This document shows, in pieces, positions 50,805 through 62,325 of a stretch of 64,000 nt of DNA. The position numbers and the translations under genes were made by a program. The first letter of the stretch is position 1. Every line of letters begins with the position of its first letter. The notes below the pieces were generated by a model. It ran no database searches. It was given only the letters and a program-made list of their open reading frames with translations, and had not been told where the DNA came from. Source of the DNA: Polytrichum commune (taxonomy: Eukaryota; Streptophyta; Polytrichopsida; Polytrichales; Polytrichaceae); assembly GCA_950295325.1 (NCBI GenBank), contig OX485803.1:17980001-18044000 (forward strand). Reading direction: 5' to 3'.

Positions 50805-53417
50805 TTACAATTCATCTTTCAAATCCTCTACGTTAGACTGTTGATTTGCAACTAAAATAATGCTGACAACCTCTTGCCGAACATCCTCCAAATCCCTGGC
50901 GAAGTCAGCTTGGTCAGGGTCTTTGAGCAACTCGCGAAGCTGGTGTTTCATCCTTTCTAAGGTAGCCTCTATTTGGCATGTATCAATAAGTAATCGTTGA
51001 ACCCCTCGGCTCACTTTACTAAGGCTCTGAACAGCCATCAAAGCCTGCATAAACAGAACAAAATTCACAATTTCTGAGTTAGCCATTGATATGCCTTACT
51101 CATACACACTTGGCCTGCCCATACCCCTAAATTGCAGACTCGATGCTTTGCTGCATGGATTTTAAAACCATATACAGCATGACCTACAACAGAACATATG
51201 GCTCTGCTGGAAAACCAGTTTGATTCAGTACAAACGGTCATTTCAAGAGGAATCTAGTTCTTTAGCACTTGCACACACACTGAGCATTAGATTTGACAAG
51301 CATGATATTATATTTGCCAGAAATAGAGGTAAACACGACCATATGTCACTTATAGATATACATACTAACAGAGCCACAACAGAAAAGATGTCGACAAAAA
51401 TCTTCGGTTGGGACCTACTCCGCAGAAGCAAGAATCTGTTTTGAAATTACTCGCTCCTAATTAATCACTTAAACATTTGAAGGTGTGAAATGCATTATAC
51501 CTTCTCCCGGGTGTCCATATCTGGAGCTTCTATTAAGTTCACAACCGCTCTTAGAAGGCCCTCGTTGAATAAATCCACTGCTTTGGAAGCATCGCCTGAC
51601 GAGATTTTCAAAACAGCATCTAACTGCCCTCCACGTAGCTGATGACTTTGCTCAGCCAGATCAGCCACCAGAAACAGAGACTTCCTCTGGAGCCGAATAT
51701 CCGCTGATGGTCCTCCCAACAATAACTGCAGTCCAGATCCTTCATGGTCAATGATGCAGGTTACACATAAATCTCTAACCTATATGTCACTAACATCATT
51801 CAGACTGATTTGACAACAGCACTTAGCAGCATTATCAAGGGGAAGTGTGTGTGTATCCAAAACAATTATACATCAAGATCTATATCCTAACCTTGTGTTC
51901 AAAGTTATAGAATTGCAGTTCAGTCCTAAAGAAACATGACTGACAGAATAAAACCTACAAAGAGTTCTGTGAATAAGAACTGCATCAGCAACAACTATCA
52001 ATAAAATAAAAATCCAAGGGCTAAGAAGACGCACCTCCAACAATGTTGCACCTCCTTCCAAGTAGAAGGCTTCCTGTCCCAAAGGAAAATTGCGGATGAT
52101 TGCTGATACTGCGTAAAGTGCTTTGACTGCTTCCTCTGAGGAACTTGAACGAACCAACTCCATCAACTTTGGTAGCCCTCCATGTTGCAAAATCTGTGAC
52201 TCCAGAACCCCTAATTAGTCAATTTACCCCAACACTACTGCTGGCACATGATAAGCCCAGCAATTTAGTTCTCAAATTGTTACAAACTACATTAAAACAG
52301 ACCACAGTTTCCAAATATTGCTCATACTGACCTGCTTCTGGACAATCAAATTGTTTTGGCATGCCTTTCCAAGCACCCAAGCTGCAGTCATCCTGAGCTC
52401 TTCTTCAGGCCTCTCCAGCTCAGCAATGATAGGTAATAAACCACCCAACTTATCCAAGTCTGCCACGTCTTCAAATGCCAGGTTTATCAATATTCGTATG
52501 TATGCTCTACAATTTCTAGGACCATAGAAATGATAGATCCAATAAGGAAAAAAAGGTTGCAAGATGCATGTTCATATAAATTATCAAGCATGAACAATAG
52601 ACCTATCCAGTTCATTCCTGAATTAAGTATGACAGATACACCTTGTAATCAAATATGTGAGAAAATTGCCTAACTCACCATTGGCATTGTCAATAGGCTC
52701 AACCAAAATGAGTAATTCGTCAAGTGCACGCTGTCGCTCGTCTGTTGATGTTGTCGAGTTTACAAGGTCAGCGATTGCAATTTTCATCAGCTCCGCATCA
52801 GAAGGCATGCGTAGTTTGTCCATTAATTCCTAAACTTTGGAAACAAAGTGTCAAAAGAGGAAGGTTTCATCACTAGCCTTGCACCCTCAAAAATTCAGAT
52901 ACTGATTTTGCTTCCCAGATTTAACAATACTTGCCTTTAAGATAAACATACAACCAAGTATGGAATGTATCCATTCACTTGACTGTGAGCGTAACAACAG
53001 GAATTTTGGGTAACTACAGACTAACCAGTCAAACTTCTTCAAAGCTAAGTCTTATGGACAACTACAATAAACGTCCGATTTAGCATGGCATAAAAATTGG
53101 CATGCCATGTTAATCAATATGACACCCTCTCTAGCTGCCACCCGTTGATTGCAAGACAAATAATGTGGATCAATAATAAATAATGTGGGCCACACTAACC
53201 TCATGTTTAGTGTAGTTGCCAATTGTGATCGAGTAGAATCTACAAAACAGTTTTAAGTCGAGACTCTAAACACTCTCAAACCCTTAATAGCAGATAATAG
53301 GGATAGTGTTGAAACCTTGATGTCAGCACGCCGTTTTGCCAATTGTTCTGGTGTCAGACGCTTTGCGTCCTGCGCTGCCACTTTCAATTTCTCTGGATCA
53401 GAGTGCCCTATTTCAGG

Positions 53418-53448
<31 letters not shown>

Positions 53449-55513
53449 TTTATTAATAACTCACTCTATATTCTAACAAATTCCACTATAGAGACAAAAT
53501 TCACAAGAAGTACTAACATCACCAAGCTGAGCTTTATGCATCATCCGTCAAACTCAAAACCCCTGTAAGAACACAATTCAGCTCCACAAGCTTCACAATC
53601 CCAGATTGTCTGATTGGAGAACAACAATCTCCCACTTCAAATATCACTAATCCAGCGTGATTGTACTTTCGTTCTCTAATAAAGCTAATGTATGGTGCGA
53701 TTGGCATATACCATACAATTTGGAACCAGTGGATACTGACCCAGTCGCCATTCCAAAGTTCCAAATTGACAGGCTATCGATGGCAACATGTTGATTGGAT
53801 GGTGAAAGGATGGCCAGGACACTAATTCATAGGCACAATGTGCAATAGACCAGGACAGCACACCTCGTAATTTACAAAACCATGTGGAGCTTCTTGGTTG
53901 AGGATGCCAAAAAACCTTGAAGATGACCTTTATTAGGAAAAAGGCAGAGCACACTAAAATCAACACCCAACCCAAACCAACACCCCATAATCTCACACTA
54001 TAAGTACTACATATTGTTTTTGAGAATGTCCACCACCTTAACAGCAAGCTCCCATGCTGATTCATCCACCAATAAAACTTTGAACCCTCATAACTTTTGC
54101 ATGCAGAGCTCAAATAAGGCATACTTTGGTGAGTTGGAATCCCCTTTCAATTGCTAACAAGAAACATCTAAAACTATTTTTATTTAAAAATATTTAATAC
54201 TCAGCACTTAAAGTGACGGTTTTAGCATCATCTACTAACATCACCAACAAGCTGAGCTTCTGTCAACCTCAAAAACCCATAAGAACGCAATTTGCTCTGC
54301 TAGCTTCACAATTATACATTTGTCTAATCAGAGAACAAGACTCTCGAGTGTCGATTACCTTTAATGTGAGCGTGATTGTACTCCCGATCTCCAATAAAGC
54401 TAATGCACGGGGCAACCGGCATCCCTAATAGACACTGACACAGTTGTTGGTCCAAAGTTCCAAAACGGCCAGCCATCGACAGCAGCATGTCGAGCGGACG
54501 ATGCAGGGATGGCCAGGGACATTAAATCATATGCCCATGTATCCAAGACAGCACAGTGCATATGAATTAACTTGTCTATGTACTAACACAAATCGGCTAT
54601 GCAAGCTTCACAATTGCACATTGTCTGATCAGACAAAACTTTCCAGTGTCAAATACCGCTACTACAATAGTGATTTTACACTCGTAATGTATGGGGCAAC
54701 TAGAATCTGTAAGACAATCTGGAACTGGTGGGCACTGACGCAATCGTCGTTCCAAAGTTCCAAAATGGTCGACCGTTGACAGCAACGTGTTGATCAAACG
54801 GTGCAGGAACAGCCCGAGACACAATTTCATATGCACAGGTGCAAAGGTGTAACGGAACGGGACGGGACAGCCAAGGCCCAAACTAGTTTCCTACCTACGC
54901 CTTGACAAGGATTGTTGTTCACCAAACCATGTGGAGCTTCTTAATTTAAGGTCTCGAGAAAACCTTGAAGGTGGCCTTTGAGACAGATGGTGCTAAAACC
55001 AATACCCCATTCATAACCAACACCGTAAAACCTTGCATAAAAGTACATTCGCATTCTGAGAATGTCCACCTTAACAACAGGCGCCGTGGTGGTTTTGGGT
55101 CATCTACCAGTAAAACTTTTAAACCCTTATAACTTTTGCTTTGGTGCGGTGGAATTCCTTGTCAATTGCTAACAAGAATCAACCAAAACTTTTTATATCA
55201 AAGCCGCAGCTGGTGATTATGATATTAGCATACCTATAGCCCACTGGAGCATGGAGTCCATGGAAGCGAATCCTTGAGGCTCGTCCCCCTGTTCCACCAA
55301 CGTCACTTTGTCATCCGATTGCTCAAGTTCCTCGCCTTCCATGGTAGTCACCCATGCCATGCCACCTGATGTCATATTGATCGTTTCTAACTCTCCACTC
55401 GGCTCGCTGAACCCAGCAACAACCACAACCAAAGCGAACATACAGGCCAACCCTATTGGCCATCCCAAAGACTTCAACGACCACAGCCTTCCCCTCGTCC
55501 TAACAATCTCCAT
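50805..55513 (-). CDS. Fes1/SIL1-type ER nucleotide exchange factor, seven exons
   Basis: Exons (minus): 55513-55234, 53407-53316, 52829-52679, 52459-52332, 52193-52035, 51725-51501, 51044-50805. All introns are GT-AG and the phases join to 424 codons. Residues ~17-34 are a hydrophobic signal sequence (IGLACMFALVVVVAGFS), and the protein ends in KDEL, the ER retention tetrapeptide. Between them is the Fes1/HspBP1 architecture: an N-terminal helical segment (DAKRLTPEQLAKRRADIKEL), a KLGGLLPII...ELRMTAAWVLGKACQNN armadillo repeat, ILQHGGLPKLMELV, YLEGGATLL and RKSLFLVADLA. Sequons NMT (46) and NST (148) fit a lumenal protein. Family members release ADP from Hsp70; with these signals the partner should be BiP. 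Intron 1 is long (1.8 kb) and holds tandem repeats. Confidence 0.93.
53100..53218. repeat. CACTA-like MITE fragment in Fes1/SIL1 intron 2
   Basis: Shares GCATGCCATGTTAA, GATTGCAAGACAA and a TGTTTAGTGTAGT end with 17314-17485. Confidence 0.5.
53420..53448. repeat. (CA)14 microsatellite beside a splice acceptor
   Basis: On the gene's strand it is a (TG)14 tract ending 12 bases before the exon 2 acceptor at 53408, so it sits in the polypyrimidine region. Confidence 0.9.
53520..55200. repeat. Diverged tandem repeats filling Fes1/SIL1 intron 1
   Basis: Three units share ordered blocks: AAGCTTCACAAT or AGCTTCACAAT (53589, 54301, 54603), GTGATTGTACT (53659, 54371), CCAAAGTTCCAAA (53752, 54462, 54750), ATGGCCAGGRACA, and CCATGTGGAGCTTCTT (53880, 54938). 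Units one and three also share GAATGTCCAC near their outer ends. Confidence 0.75.
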
Positions 55514-57816
55514 TCCAGCCCCAGAAATTCTTGTAAAATCACCGACAAAAGATTCAAATCCTCCGAGGAGTTAGAAAAAATTGCGTGACGATCCACAAGG
55601 CCTCTTTCTCTCCCACGCTTGAACGTATACCTAATTCACCTTCAAGGACCTCAGAAGTGTGAAATTCAGGAGAAATTGTTGATTGAGCGGGCCTACCACT
55701 GCATTACGGCTTCTCGAGGGTTTTGAATATCGGCGATTGGAGGAAGAAGCCTGAAAGGTTGAAGCATTTGGCAATCCGTAGATGCAAATTATGTGCTGGA
55801 AACAGAGTAGCCGGAAGCAGAAACAGAGTGGGTCGGCGAGTCGGAGCCTACAGCGCTATGGTGCAGTGGGTTTTTGTGACGTGGCGTCGTGGTATTGGAC
55901 GTTAGGTGGAGTGGTGACATGGCATCTTGTTTCTCATTGGCTGGTCCATCCAGTTTACATTGACCTAAATACCAGGCCGAGGTCCATGCAGTGAAAACTT
56001 TTTTTTGGCAAAATTTCCCAAAAAACTTACCTCAAAACTCAAAAACCTCAAATTTCGCAAATTTCTAATTGTCTTGCTCAATATTAATTGTAAACCGTGG
56101 TATAGTGTCACCAACACTAACTGTTCACCCAACATTATTTGTCATTCCTTGTAAATTTTATGGGGGATTAGAGATTAACAGATTTGCAATTTTTCATCCA
56201 AAGTTCAATCATCCATAACATTATGTCATCACAAGTTGCTGACAAGAGAAGGGTGCGCTTTGGCCAATGGTAGAACTCATCCATCATCCATGATGGTATT
56301 TTGTAAACGTATCTATAAGAAGTGTCATCCGAAAAGTTACCAAAGTGACATCAAATACCATATGACACTAAATATCATATTTAGTGTACTTATGTTATTT
56401 GGATAAAACATGAGACTCGCCGTGAAATGTTATAGCAATGCATAATTCCAATTGGTAACCCGCAGTAATTATACAAAACAAAGTAGTACTAGGAGGTCTC
56501 AAGTCTTTCTTCCAATTGGACCATCAAGTTGATATTAACCTAGACATCTGACCAAGGCCACTACACTCCATTGCTCTAGAGAATTAGCCTTGTGGATCCA
56601 TCTTCAAGTATTTCTAGTTCCATATGCATTTTGGCTTTCCTAGACTTTAAAAAGAATTTCATTTCAGTTTGCAATGTGGAAGAAGTTTGTCCACTGCAAT
56701 TCCCACTGAGTCCCAGCAGACAGTTGCAATACAAAATATTGCTCCAGATTGTAAAGGTGGTAGTCTGGTGGTATGGGCCCAAGGTTTGGAACCACATAGG
56801 AGAATGCCCTAGAGAATGTCCCAACCATTGAGAAGGTTCCTTCTTTGAGCTCTCAAACTCCCCGGTGCATTGGCAGCCTCATGTGAAGAACTTTGTTAGA
56901 TTCATTTACAATGAGCCTGTCGAGGCAAATAAGATTGTCAAAACGCTATGTTTTGTTGTTGATAACTTGATGTACTCAATTTGTTCTTTGCTGATGGTTT
57001 TCTTGAATTTGAATGTATGACATGAAACCACATCAAGCATTGTCAAAAAGCACCGTGACATGCCTTGCATCTCACTGAACGGGCAACAAGATTACTTTGA
57101 ATCTTTCCCAATGCCTAATTTCCTTGGGACCCATTAATCACATCAAAAGATATGTGGCACCTCTGTGATGCAAAAATGTTTTGGGTTCCCCAGGATCTCG
57201 TATTAAGACATACTGTAGAAGGGTATAATAAGTCATGTTGGTATTCTAATTTTTCATTTCCGTTTTAGATCACATCATAAACACAGTCCAGGGCTATTTA
57301 CTACCCACTGTGATTTGTCTAAGTTACTTAGCATCTCACTCTTGAGAGCCCACAAAATCACAAGTCCTTTTGTCCCAAAATTGTCATCAAGTCTTGGAAC
57401 TAGGAGTGCCAGACCATTTGTAGCTTCTGCAATCACTTCCTCTGGCCCCAATCTCTCCCTCCAGGTGCCCATGGAACCTCAAGAAACCGATGTTGTTTGA
57501 TCCACATGATACTTGGTTTCTGGCTTAACGAGCCTCAAATTGAACAACTGCAATTGCACACATACTAGCTTCATCAGAATTTGAATAAAAGTGAACGATC
57601 CCAAGCAATTGCTAAGAACGCTTGTCTTGCGTTTAAACAAATCCCAATTGCCAAAGATGCCACTTATGTACCACATCCAGTTGAAACTTGTGAATCTAAG
57701 CCTAAGACTGTCAATCACTTAAGTGTTACACAGACACTTTTGTCATATGGATCAACATATATCAACGTTCGGTTTCTGTACCTCCCCATAAGCAAATATG
57801 TTCATTATATCCAACA
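55514..57816. other. Between the two minus-strand genes
   Basis: Contains a CACTAAATATCATATTTAGT MITE end at 56358-56378 and repeat D copy 2 at 56493-56650. Upstream sequence of the Fes1/SIL1 gene lies at 55514-55750. No complete gene was seen. Confidence 0.45.
56493..56650 (+). repeat. Dispersed repeat family D, copy 2
   Basis: Resembles 10855-11015. Confidence 0.5.
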
Positions 57817-58275
57817 ACTGTACATGTGAACAATTGGCATTGCTAAAACCAAGGAAAGGAAGAATAATCTAAATAAGTAACTCCCGGTGCCCAGCACAAA
57901 GGGGGAGAGGGAATTATTGCATATGAAGTTCCTCTCATCCAACCATGTTTAAGAATCTACCCTTTATAGGTTGATGGTTAGTTCATCTCATATGTGCTAC
58001 ACTAGTCTAATCTGGAGCTTTTAATGCTCATCTCAACGTCAAATCAACTGAAAAAGCAACCTCAAGGCTGCATACTATTTCGTGATGTTTTGTTGAATAA
58101 ATGAGGGGTACGCACGTATGCAACAATCCCCTCTAGCTTACACACAGGTAGCATCCGTAAAACACGACTTTGTTCAAACTTGCTCATGGCTGGCTGGGAG
58201 GGGAGGTGAAGAGTCAGTAATTACCTGGCGTCATTTCTAACGAGAAACAAGGGTGTGAAGTTTAGTGAAGCTTAC

Positions 58276-59225
58276 TGCGTCTAGTTCGCTTTTTGTAGAG
58301 AATGCGGTAGCCACACTCTCGACATTGGATCACATCTCCAGGTTTCAAGGTGTTGTCTGCACCACAATCTGTTTACAAGAACAAGAATTCAGAAAACTCG
58401 AAGCGTATACACTGAACAAACAACTCTTGCGTTAAACAACATCTGTCAACCAAATTGGCTTCTTTCAGAAGTATGAAGCAGAAAAAGATACGGGCAGTAA
58501 ATTATCCTGTTACTCAACATAATTTTTGGTACGGAGTTAGTTTTTTTGCATACAGCACCTTCCATGTTCAGTAAGTTTTCAGTGCCATGTTTGAAGGTAG
58601 TAGGTAGTGTGAAGGTTCGAACCAAGAACATTCTAAATTGGTTCATCAAGAATAAAACTCATTTCGGCATGCCAAGAGGTGCTAAAATGAGTTTGACCCT
58701 CAAAGAACCGAAATAGGTTGCTCTCCATTCAATTTCAAACACTCTCCGAGCATGCCCTACGAACGAAAAGAAATTATTGAAATTGTGTGTGAAAAAACCA
58801 ATGGAAAATCATAGGGTACAACTCCCAACCAGAAGTCCTATTGAATCAAAGGATAACTCTAATATATCAGTAAAATTTCTTAGAAAGAGTCATTCTGACT
58901 CCACAGATTGACCATGAATGTTTCGCAGAAACCCTAACCCCTAAACCCTAAACTCTGCAAGGGACAACCTCCAATACAAAACCACCAAGAATACACTACA
59001 CACATCCTACTCTCCTGAATTGTTCATAGAAATGTAAGAGGTCATCCAGGAAAACAGAATTTTCTTCAGTAGCAAGAGGCAAACGGATCGGCTCTGCGTA
59101 CTTGGCCAAAACACTAAACCCTAAATCCTACATCCTAAACCCTGCAACCAAGGAAGTGGAAATTGACCTCCGCAGAGGTAAGTCACTGGCTCAGGGGGTG
59201 GTGGTGCGATGCCTCCTCCGTCCAT
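58276..59225 (-). CDS. NRPB12: RNA polymerase subunit Rpb12 (RPABC4), two exons seen
   Basis: Exon 1 (59225-59168) encodes [19 protein letters not shown]; exon 2 (58368-58276) encodes [20 protein letters not shown] and then [14 protein letters not shown] codon (Asp) is split by the GT-AG intron between them. The result is the zinc ribbon (Cys-x2-Cys ... Cys-x2-Cys) and basic tail of the smallest shared subunit of nuclear RNA polymerases, usually about 51 residues in plants. Only the last half-dozen residues (family ending IVQYEAR) are missing. A GTAAGC donor follows exon 2, so a short third exon is expected below 58270. The best in-phase candidate begins at 57817 and reads IVGY, then diverges, so it is not accepted. 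The intron contains a MITE, and telobox-like AAACCCTA motifs lie at 58935-58955 and 59115-59145. The first is also inside the intron. Confidence 0.85.
58499..58860. mobile_element. MITE, diverged copy of 13239-13491, in Rpb12 intron
   Basis: Ends resemble ATTATCCTGTTACTCAAC (left) and TTGAATCAAAGGATAACTCT (right). Interior shares TTCCATGTTC.GTAAGTT and GGTTCGAACCAAGAACATTC-like sequence with copy 1. Confidence 0.6.
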
Positions 59226-59583
59226 GGCGATGATCCGAAGCGCAACAAAATGCTCGCGAAATCGAGCTGTGAGTTCTGTCTGTAAAACGTAACAGAGAAA
59301 AAGGAGCAGCAGCGTACTATTCCAACACGATAACAACCTTATTGAAAGGTATTGAGGTGGATGAACCTCGTCAACGTATGGATGAACGTAGTCGACGTAT
59401 GAATGAACTTTTACTCTCTACAGTATTTCGTGTAGGAGGTCATTAGAGCATCTCCAACCACACTCCCACAACTCCCTCTACTCTCGACTCCAAAGCGACG
59501 GTAGAGTAGAGGCGCCCGTAACCGATCACTTAAGAGATTTTGTACCAAATCTGCACAAGTCCAAGGTAGTGCAATTTTTTCAT

Positions 59584-59794
59584 GTGTTAGTGTTAGAGTA
59601 AAAGCTAGCATATAGAAGTAAGAGCTAACTAGCAGTTAGCTTCAGTCTTATATAGAACTAGCAGTTTACTTAAGTACAATCTATACGTCACCTAGCATTG
59701 TAATTCATGTCTAACCTATAAAAGGCGGCTCTCTCATAAGGAAAGACACACAAAATCATTTATGTTTGCAAGAGTTTGTACTAGAGTCGCAACA
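59584..59794 (+). repeat. LTR-like sequence
   Basis: Starts TGTTAG and ends AACA, with a TATAAAAGG box at 59717 followed by a leader-like stretch, as in short plant Copia LTRs. CATTATCAACACGAG directly follows and could be a primer-binding site. It points rightward (+), while the adjacent gag is on the minus strand. No second copy was found in the window. Confidence 0.45.
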
Positions 59795-60185
59795 CATTAT
59801 CAACACGAGTTTCACGCGATGATTTGAATTTATTCTCAGAGTAAGGTTTCTCATATGACTTATCTCGTGGTTTTGACAAAGGTTGTCGAGGACGGTTCTG
59901 CCTTGGTTGTTTCCTCGTCCTCATGTCTCGTGGTTTCCGTGCCGCCATCTCCACGGTGTGTGCTTCCTTCGTGGGTCTTAATTTTGCGTTCTGCAACAGG
60001 AGTAGTTGTTGCTTCTCCGTAAGCAAAAGGTAAGACATTAACTGTGAATGTGTTTTGAACTTCATGTTGCGATATTGTTGTGCTAGAAGGGTAGAAGCAG
60101 GAGGAAATGTAGATAGAGTCTTTTCTATGAATTCTTTCTCTATGATCTCCTCTCCACACAACCGCAGTTGGGCTATAATTCGATG
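59781..60185 (-). pseudogene. Copia-type gag, C-terminal half (split)
   Basis: The minus strand reads IIAQLRLCGEEIIEKEFIEK, then TLSTFPPASTLLAQQYRNMK, then SQLMSYLLLTEKQQLLLLQN and a basic tail (RKPRDMRTRKQPRQNRPRQP). This is the C-terminal half of the UBN2-type gag domain of plant Copia retroelements, an RNA-binding capsid-like protein. It is cut at 60185/60186 by the LINE-like insertion and resumes at 63362. There is no protease, integrase or reverse transcriptase downstream, so the parent element carried gag only or is a fragment. Confidence 0.85.
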
Positions 60186-62325
60186 CCACAGTTGGATGTC
60201 ACAACGAGATCTCTTTCCTTTTAACCATCCAACAATTATCGAACACAACATTACACTGTTAACAACATATTACACAAAAACACAACACGAACACTACAAA
60301 AACATCATCAACACACATTTCTCCCCAGAACAAAATAGAGACTTAAGATTCGTCCCCCCACCTACAAATATCCCACTAACACAAATATTCATAAAAGAAT
60401 GTAACCCAGAAAATGACATCATTGCCAATAAAGATACCATACAAGTAAATAATGAACAAACTCACATATATGAAGACACTGGAAAACACCTCATCACTAT
60501 ACCAACTACTAGAATTAAATGGTTGTCGCAACAATACAACAAAGCAAGTTATAGCACACATGGGTTAGTACCACAAACACAAACATTTGAGAAAGAAGTA
60601 GTTTGGCTATACCAAAGATACAAAAGTAAAATTCCCAAAAACGACCCAATAAAAACAGTACAACATACTCTACCAACTAGTATAACCGACTCTATCATCA
60701 GCACTTTTAATATCTTCCACTCCTATTTTTCTTCACCAATAACATGCTCAACACAAATCAAAAAAATTTACTCCCCCTTCATAAGGGACAAGGTTTTCGG
60801 ATCATTAGGAACCGCTTTTCAATACAAATGGGAAGGTATAGGTTATGCTTACCCACATAACGAGGAAACAACTCAACAAGCAATCCACTGGGCAAGGCTA
60901 GCAGCCAAAAATGACCCAAACACCATCACTATAATAGTAACTCCAAGCACAAATTGGTACCAATATCTCTCCACATGCACCGGACCATTCCCAGACACAC
61001 ACGTCATCACCCACTTTGCGGCAGATACAATAACATACGAAGAACCAACAATCCCCCAAGAACTACACAAACCAAAAACAGAACCGCTTGCAATACAAAT
61101 CTTATGTATCCACCATCAAAGCCACCCTATTGGCACACCCCATCAACTAAACACAATCAAAGATCTACTCGAAAACCTACAAATCCCACAATACCACAAA
61201 CAAAATGCCCCACCCACCCCACCTAATACGCAAGTCAACAAAAGTAAAAAATGGAATAAATTCATATACCCACCTACAGCCTACCAAACCACAATAAACA
61301 CACCACCACTCCCAAACTTCACAACAAACACTACACTCAAAATCCAACCACAATACAGCTACTATACCGACGGATCTTTCATACCTCCCATACGAACTGA
61401 TAGCGGACACTGGAAAAAAGAAAAAGCCATATATGGTATATACAACTCAACTAAAGCAGACATGCAAATCTCGAAAAGACTACCGGGGTTACAAACGAGC
61501 TTCCGAGCAGAACTAATGGTCATCCACAAAACTCTCAAACTAATATTTACCAAATACCCAAATGAACCAGTACACATATTTACAGATTGCCTAAATTGCC
61601 TATATAATTTAAACACACACATTAAACACCCAACTATACATAACAACCATACGGACAAAACAATACTAACAAGTATGGTAGAAATGTTAAAAACACGCAC
61701 CCAACCTACCATATTCTATAAAGTCAAAGCACATACCAACATTAAAGGAAACGAACAAGCAGACAAACTAGCCAAAATAGGAGCCAAAAAAAGATACTCC
61801 ACCGCCTCCAAATCATACGAATTTGCATACACCATACCATTCTACTTCCAAAAAGACATATGGCCAGGTCCTATAAAACGACCAGATAAAGATCTTGTGA
61901 GATGCCTACAAACATATCTAACCAAACATGACCAAGAGAATAACATTGAAATCATGACAATTCAATTCCCTAACATCAGCAAATGGACTATGAATCCAGA
62001 CATTGATAACGAACTATCCAATGCTTTTTGGCACAACCCTATGATTACAGATGCACAAAAAACTAATATACTAAAATTCCGCACTGGCCAATACATGGGC
62101 AATGCAAGGAAACAATTATTTTTTAGAAGAGAAAGATTCCCCTCAATAACATGCCCTATATGTAACTCTGTAGATGCGGACACATGGCTCCACGTACTGC
62201 TGAAATGCAACCACCATCATATTCACGCCATAAGAGTCAAAAGACATAACAAAGCAGTATGGGAGTTACGAAAACTAATCCTATCATCACAGAAATCAAG
62301 ATGCTATACCCTCATGAACGTTTAA
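60186..62325 (+). CDS. Retroelement polyprotein: PCIF1-like region, RNase H, zinc knuckle
   Basis: The open frame runs from 60055, but its first 44 codons are antisense gag, so element coding starts at 60186. Residues below count from 60055. Around 220-350, SPITCSTQIKKIYSPFIRDK, FGSLGTAFQYKWEGIGYAYP, ITIIVTPSTNWY and GPFPDTHVITHFAADTITYE follow the order of the PCIF1-type adenine methyltransferase fold. AYPHN stands where NPPF would be catalytic, so methylation is doubtful. RNase H follows with Asp439 (YTDGSF), Glu486 (FRAELM), Asp511 (FTDC) and Asp570 (GNEQAD), all four acidic residues present. A zinc knuckle CPICNSVDADTWLHVLLKC begins at 700. No reverse transcriptase is included. The reading to the TAA is intact. 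Confidence 0.75.

Noticed and set aside
57760..57817. Third exon of Rpb12 reading IVGY...
   Set aside because: Phase and acceptor fit, but similarity to the expected C-terminus stops after I-V-x-Y, and a similar chance hit (IVAY) exists near 58115.
60055..60185. First 44 codons of the 756-codon open frame as part of the retroelement protein
   Set aside because: They are the antisense of the interrupted gag; the element starts at 60186 after the TCGATG duplication.
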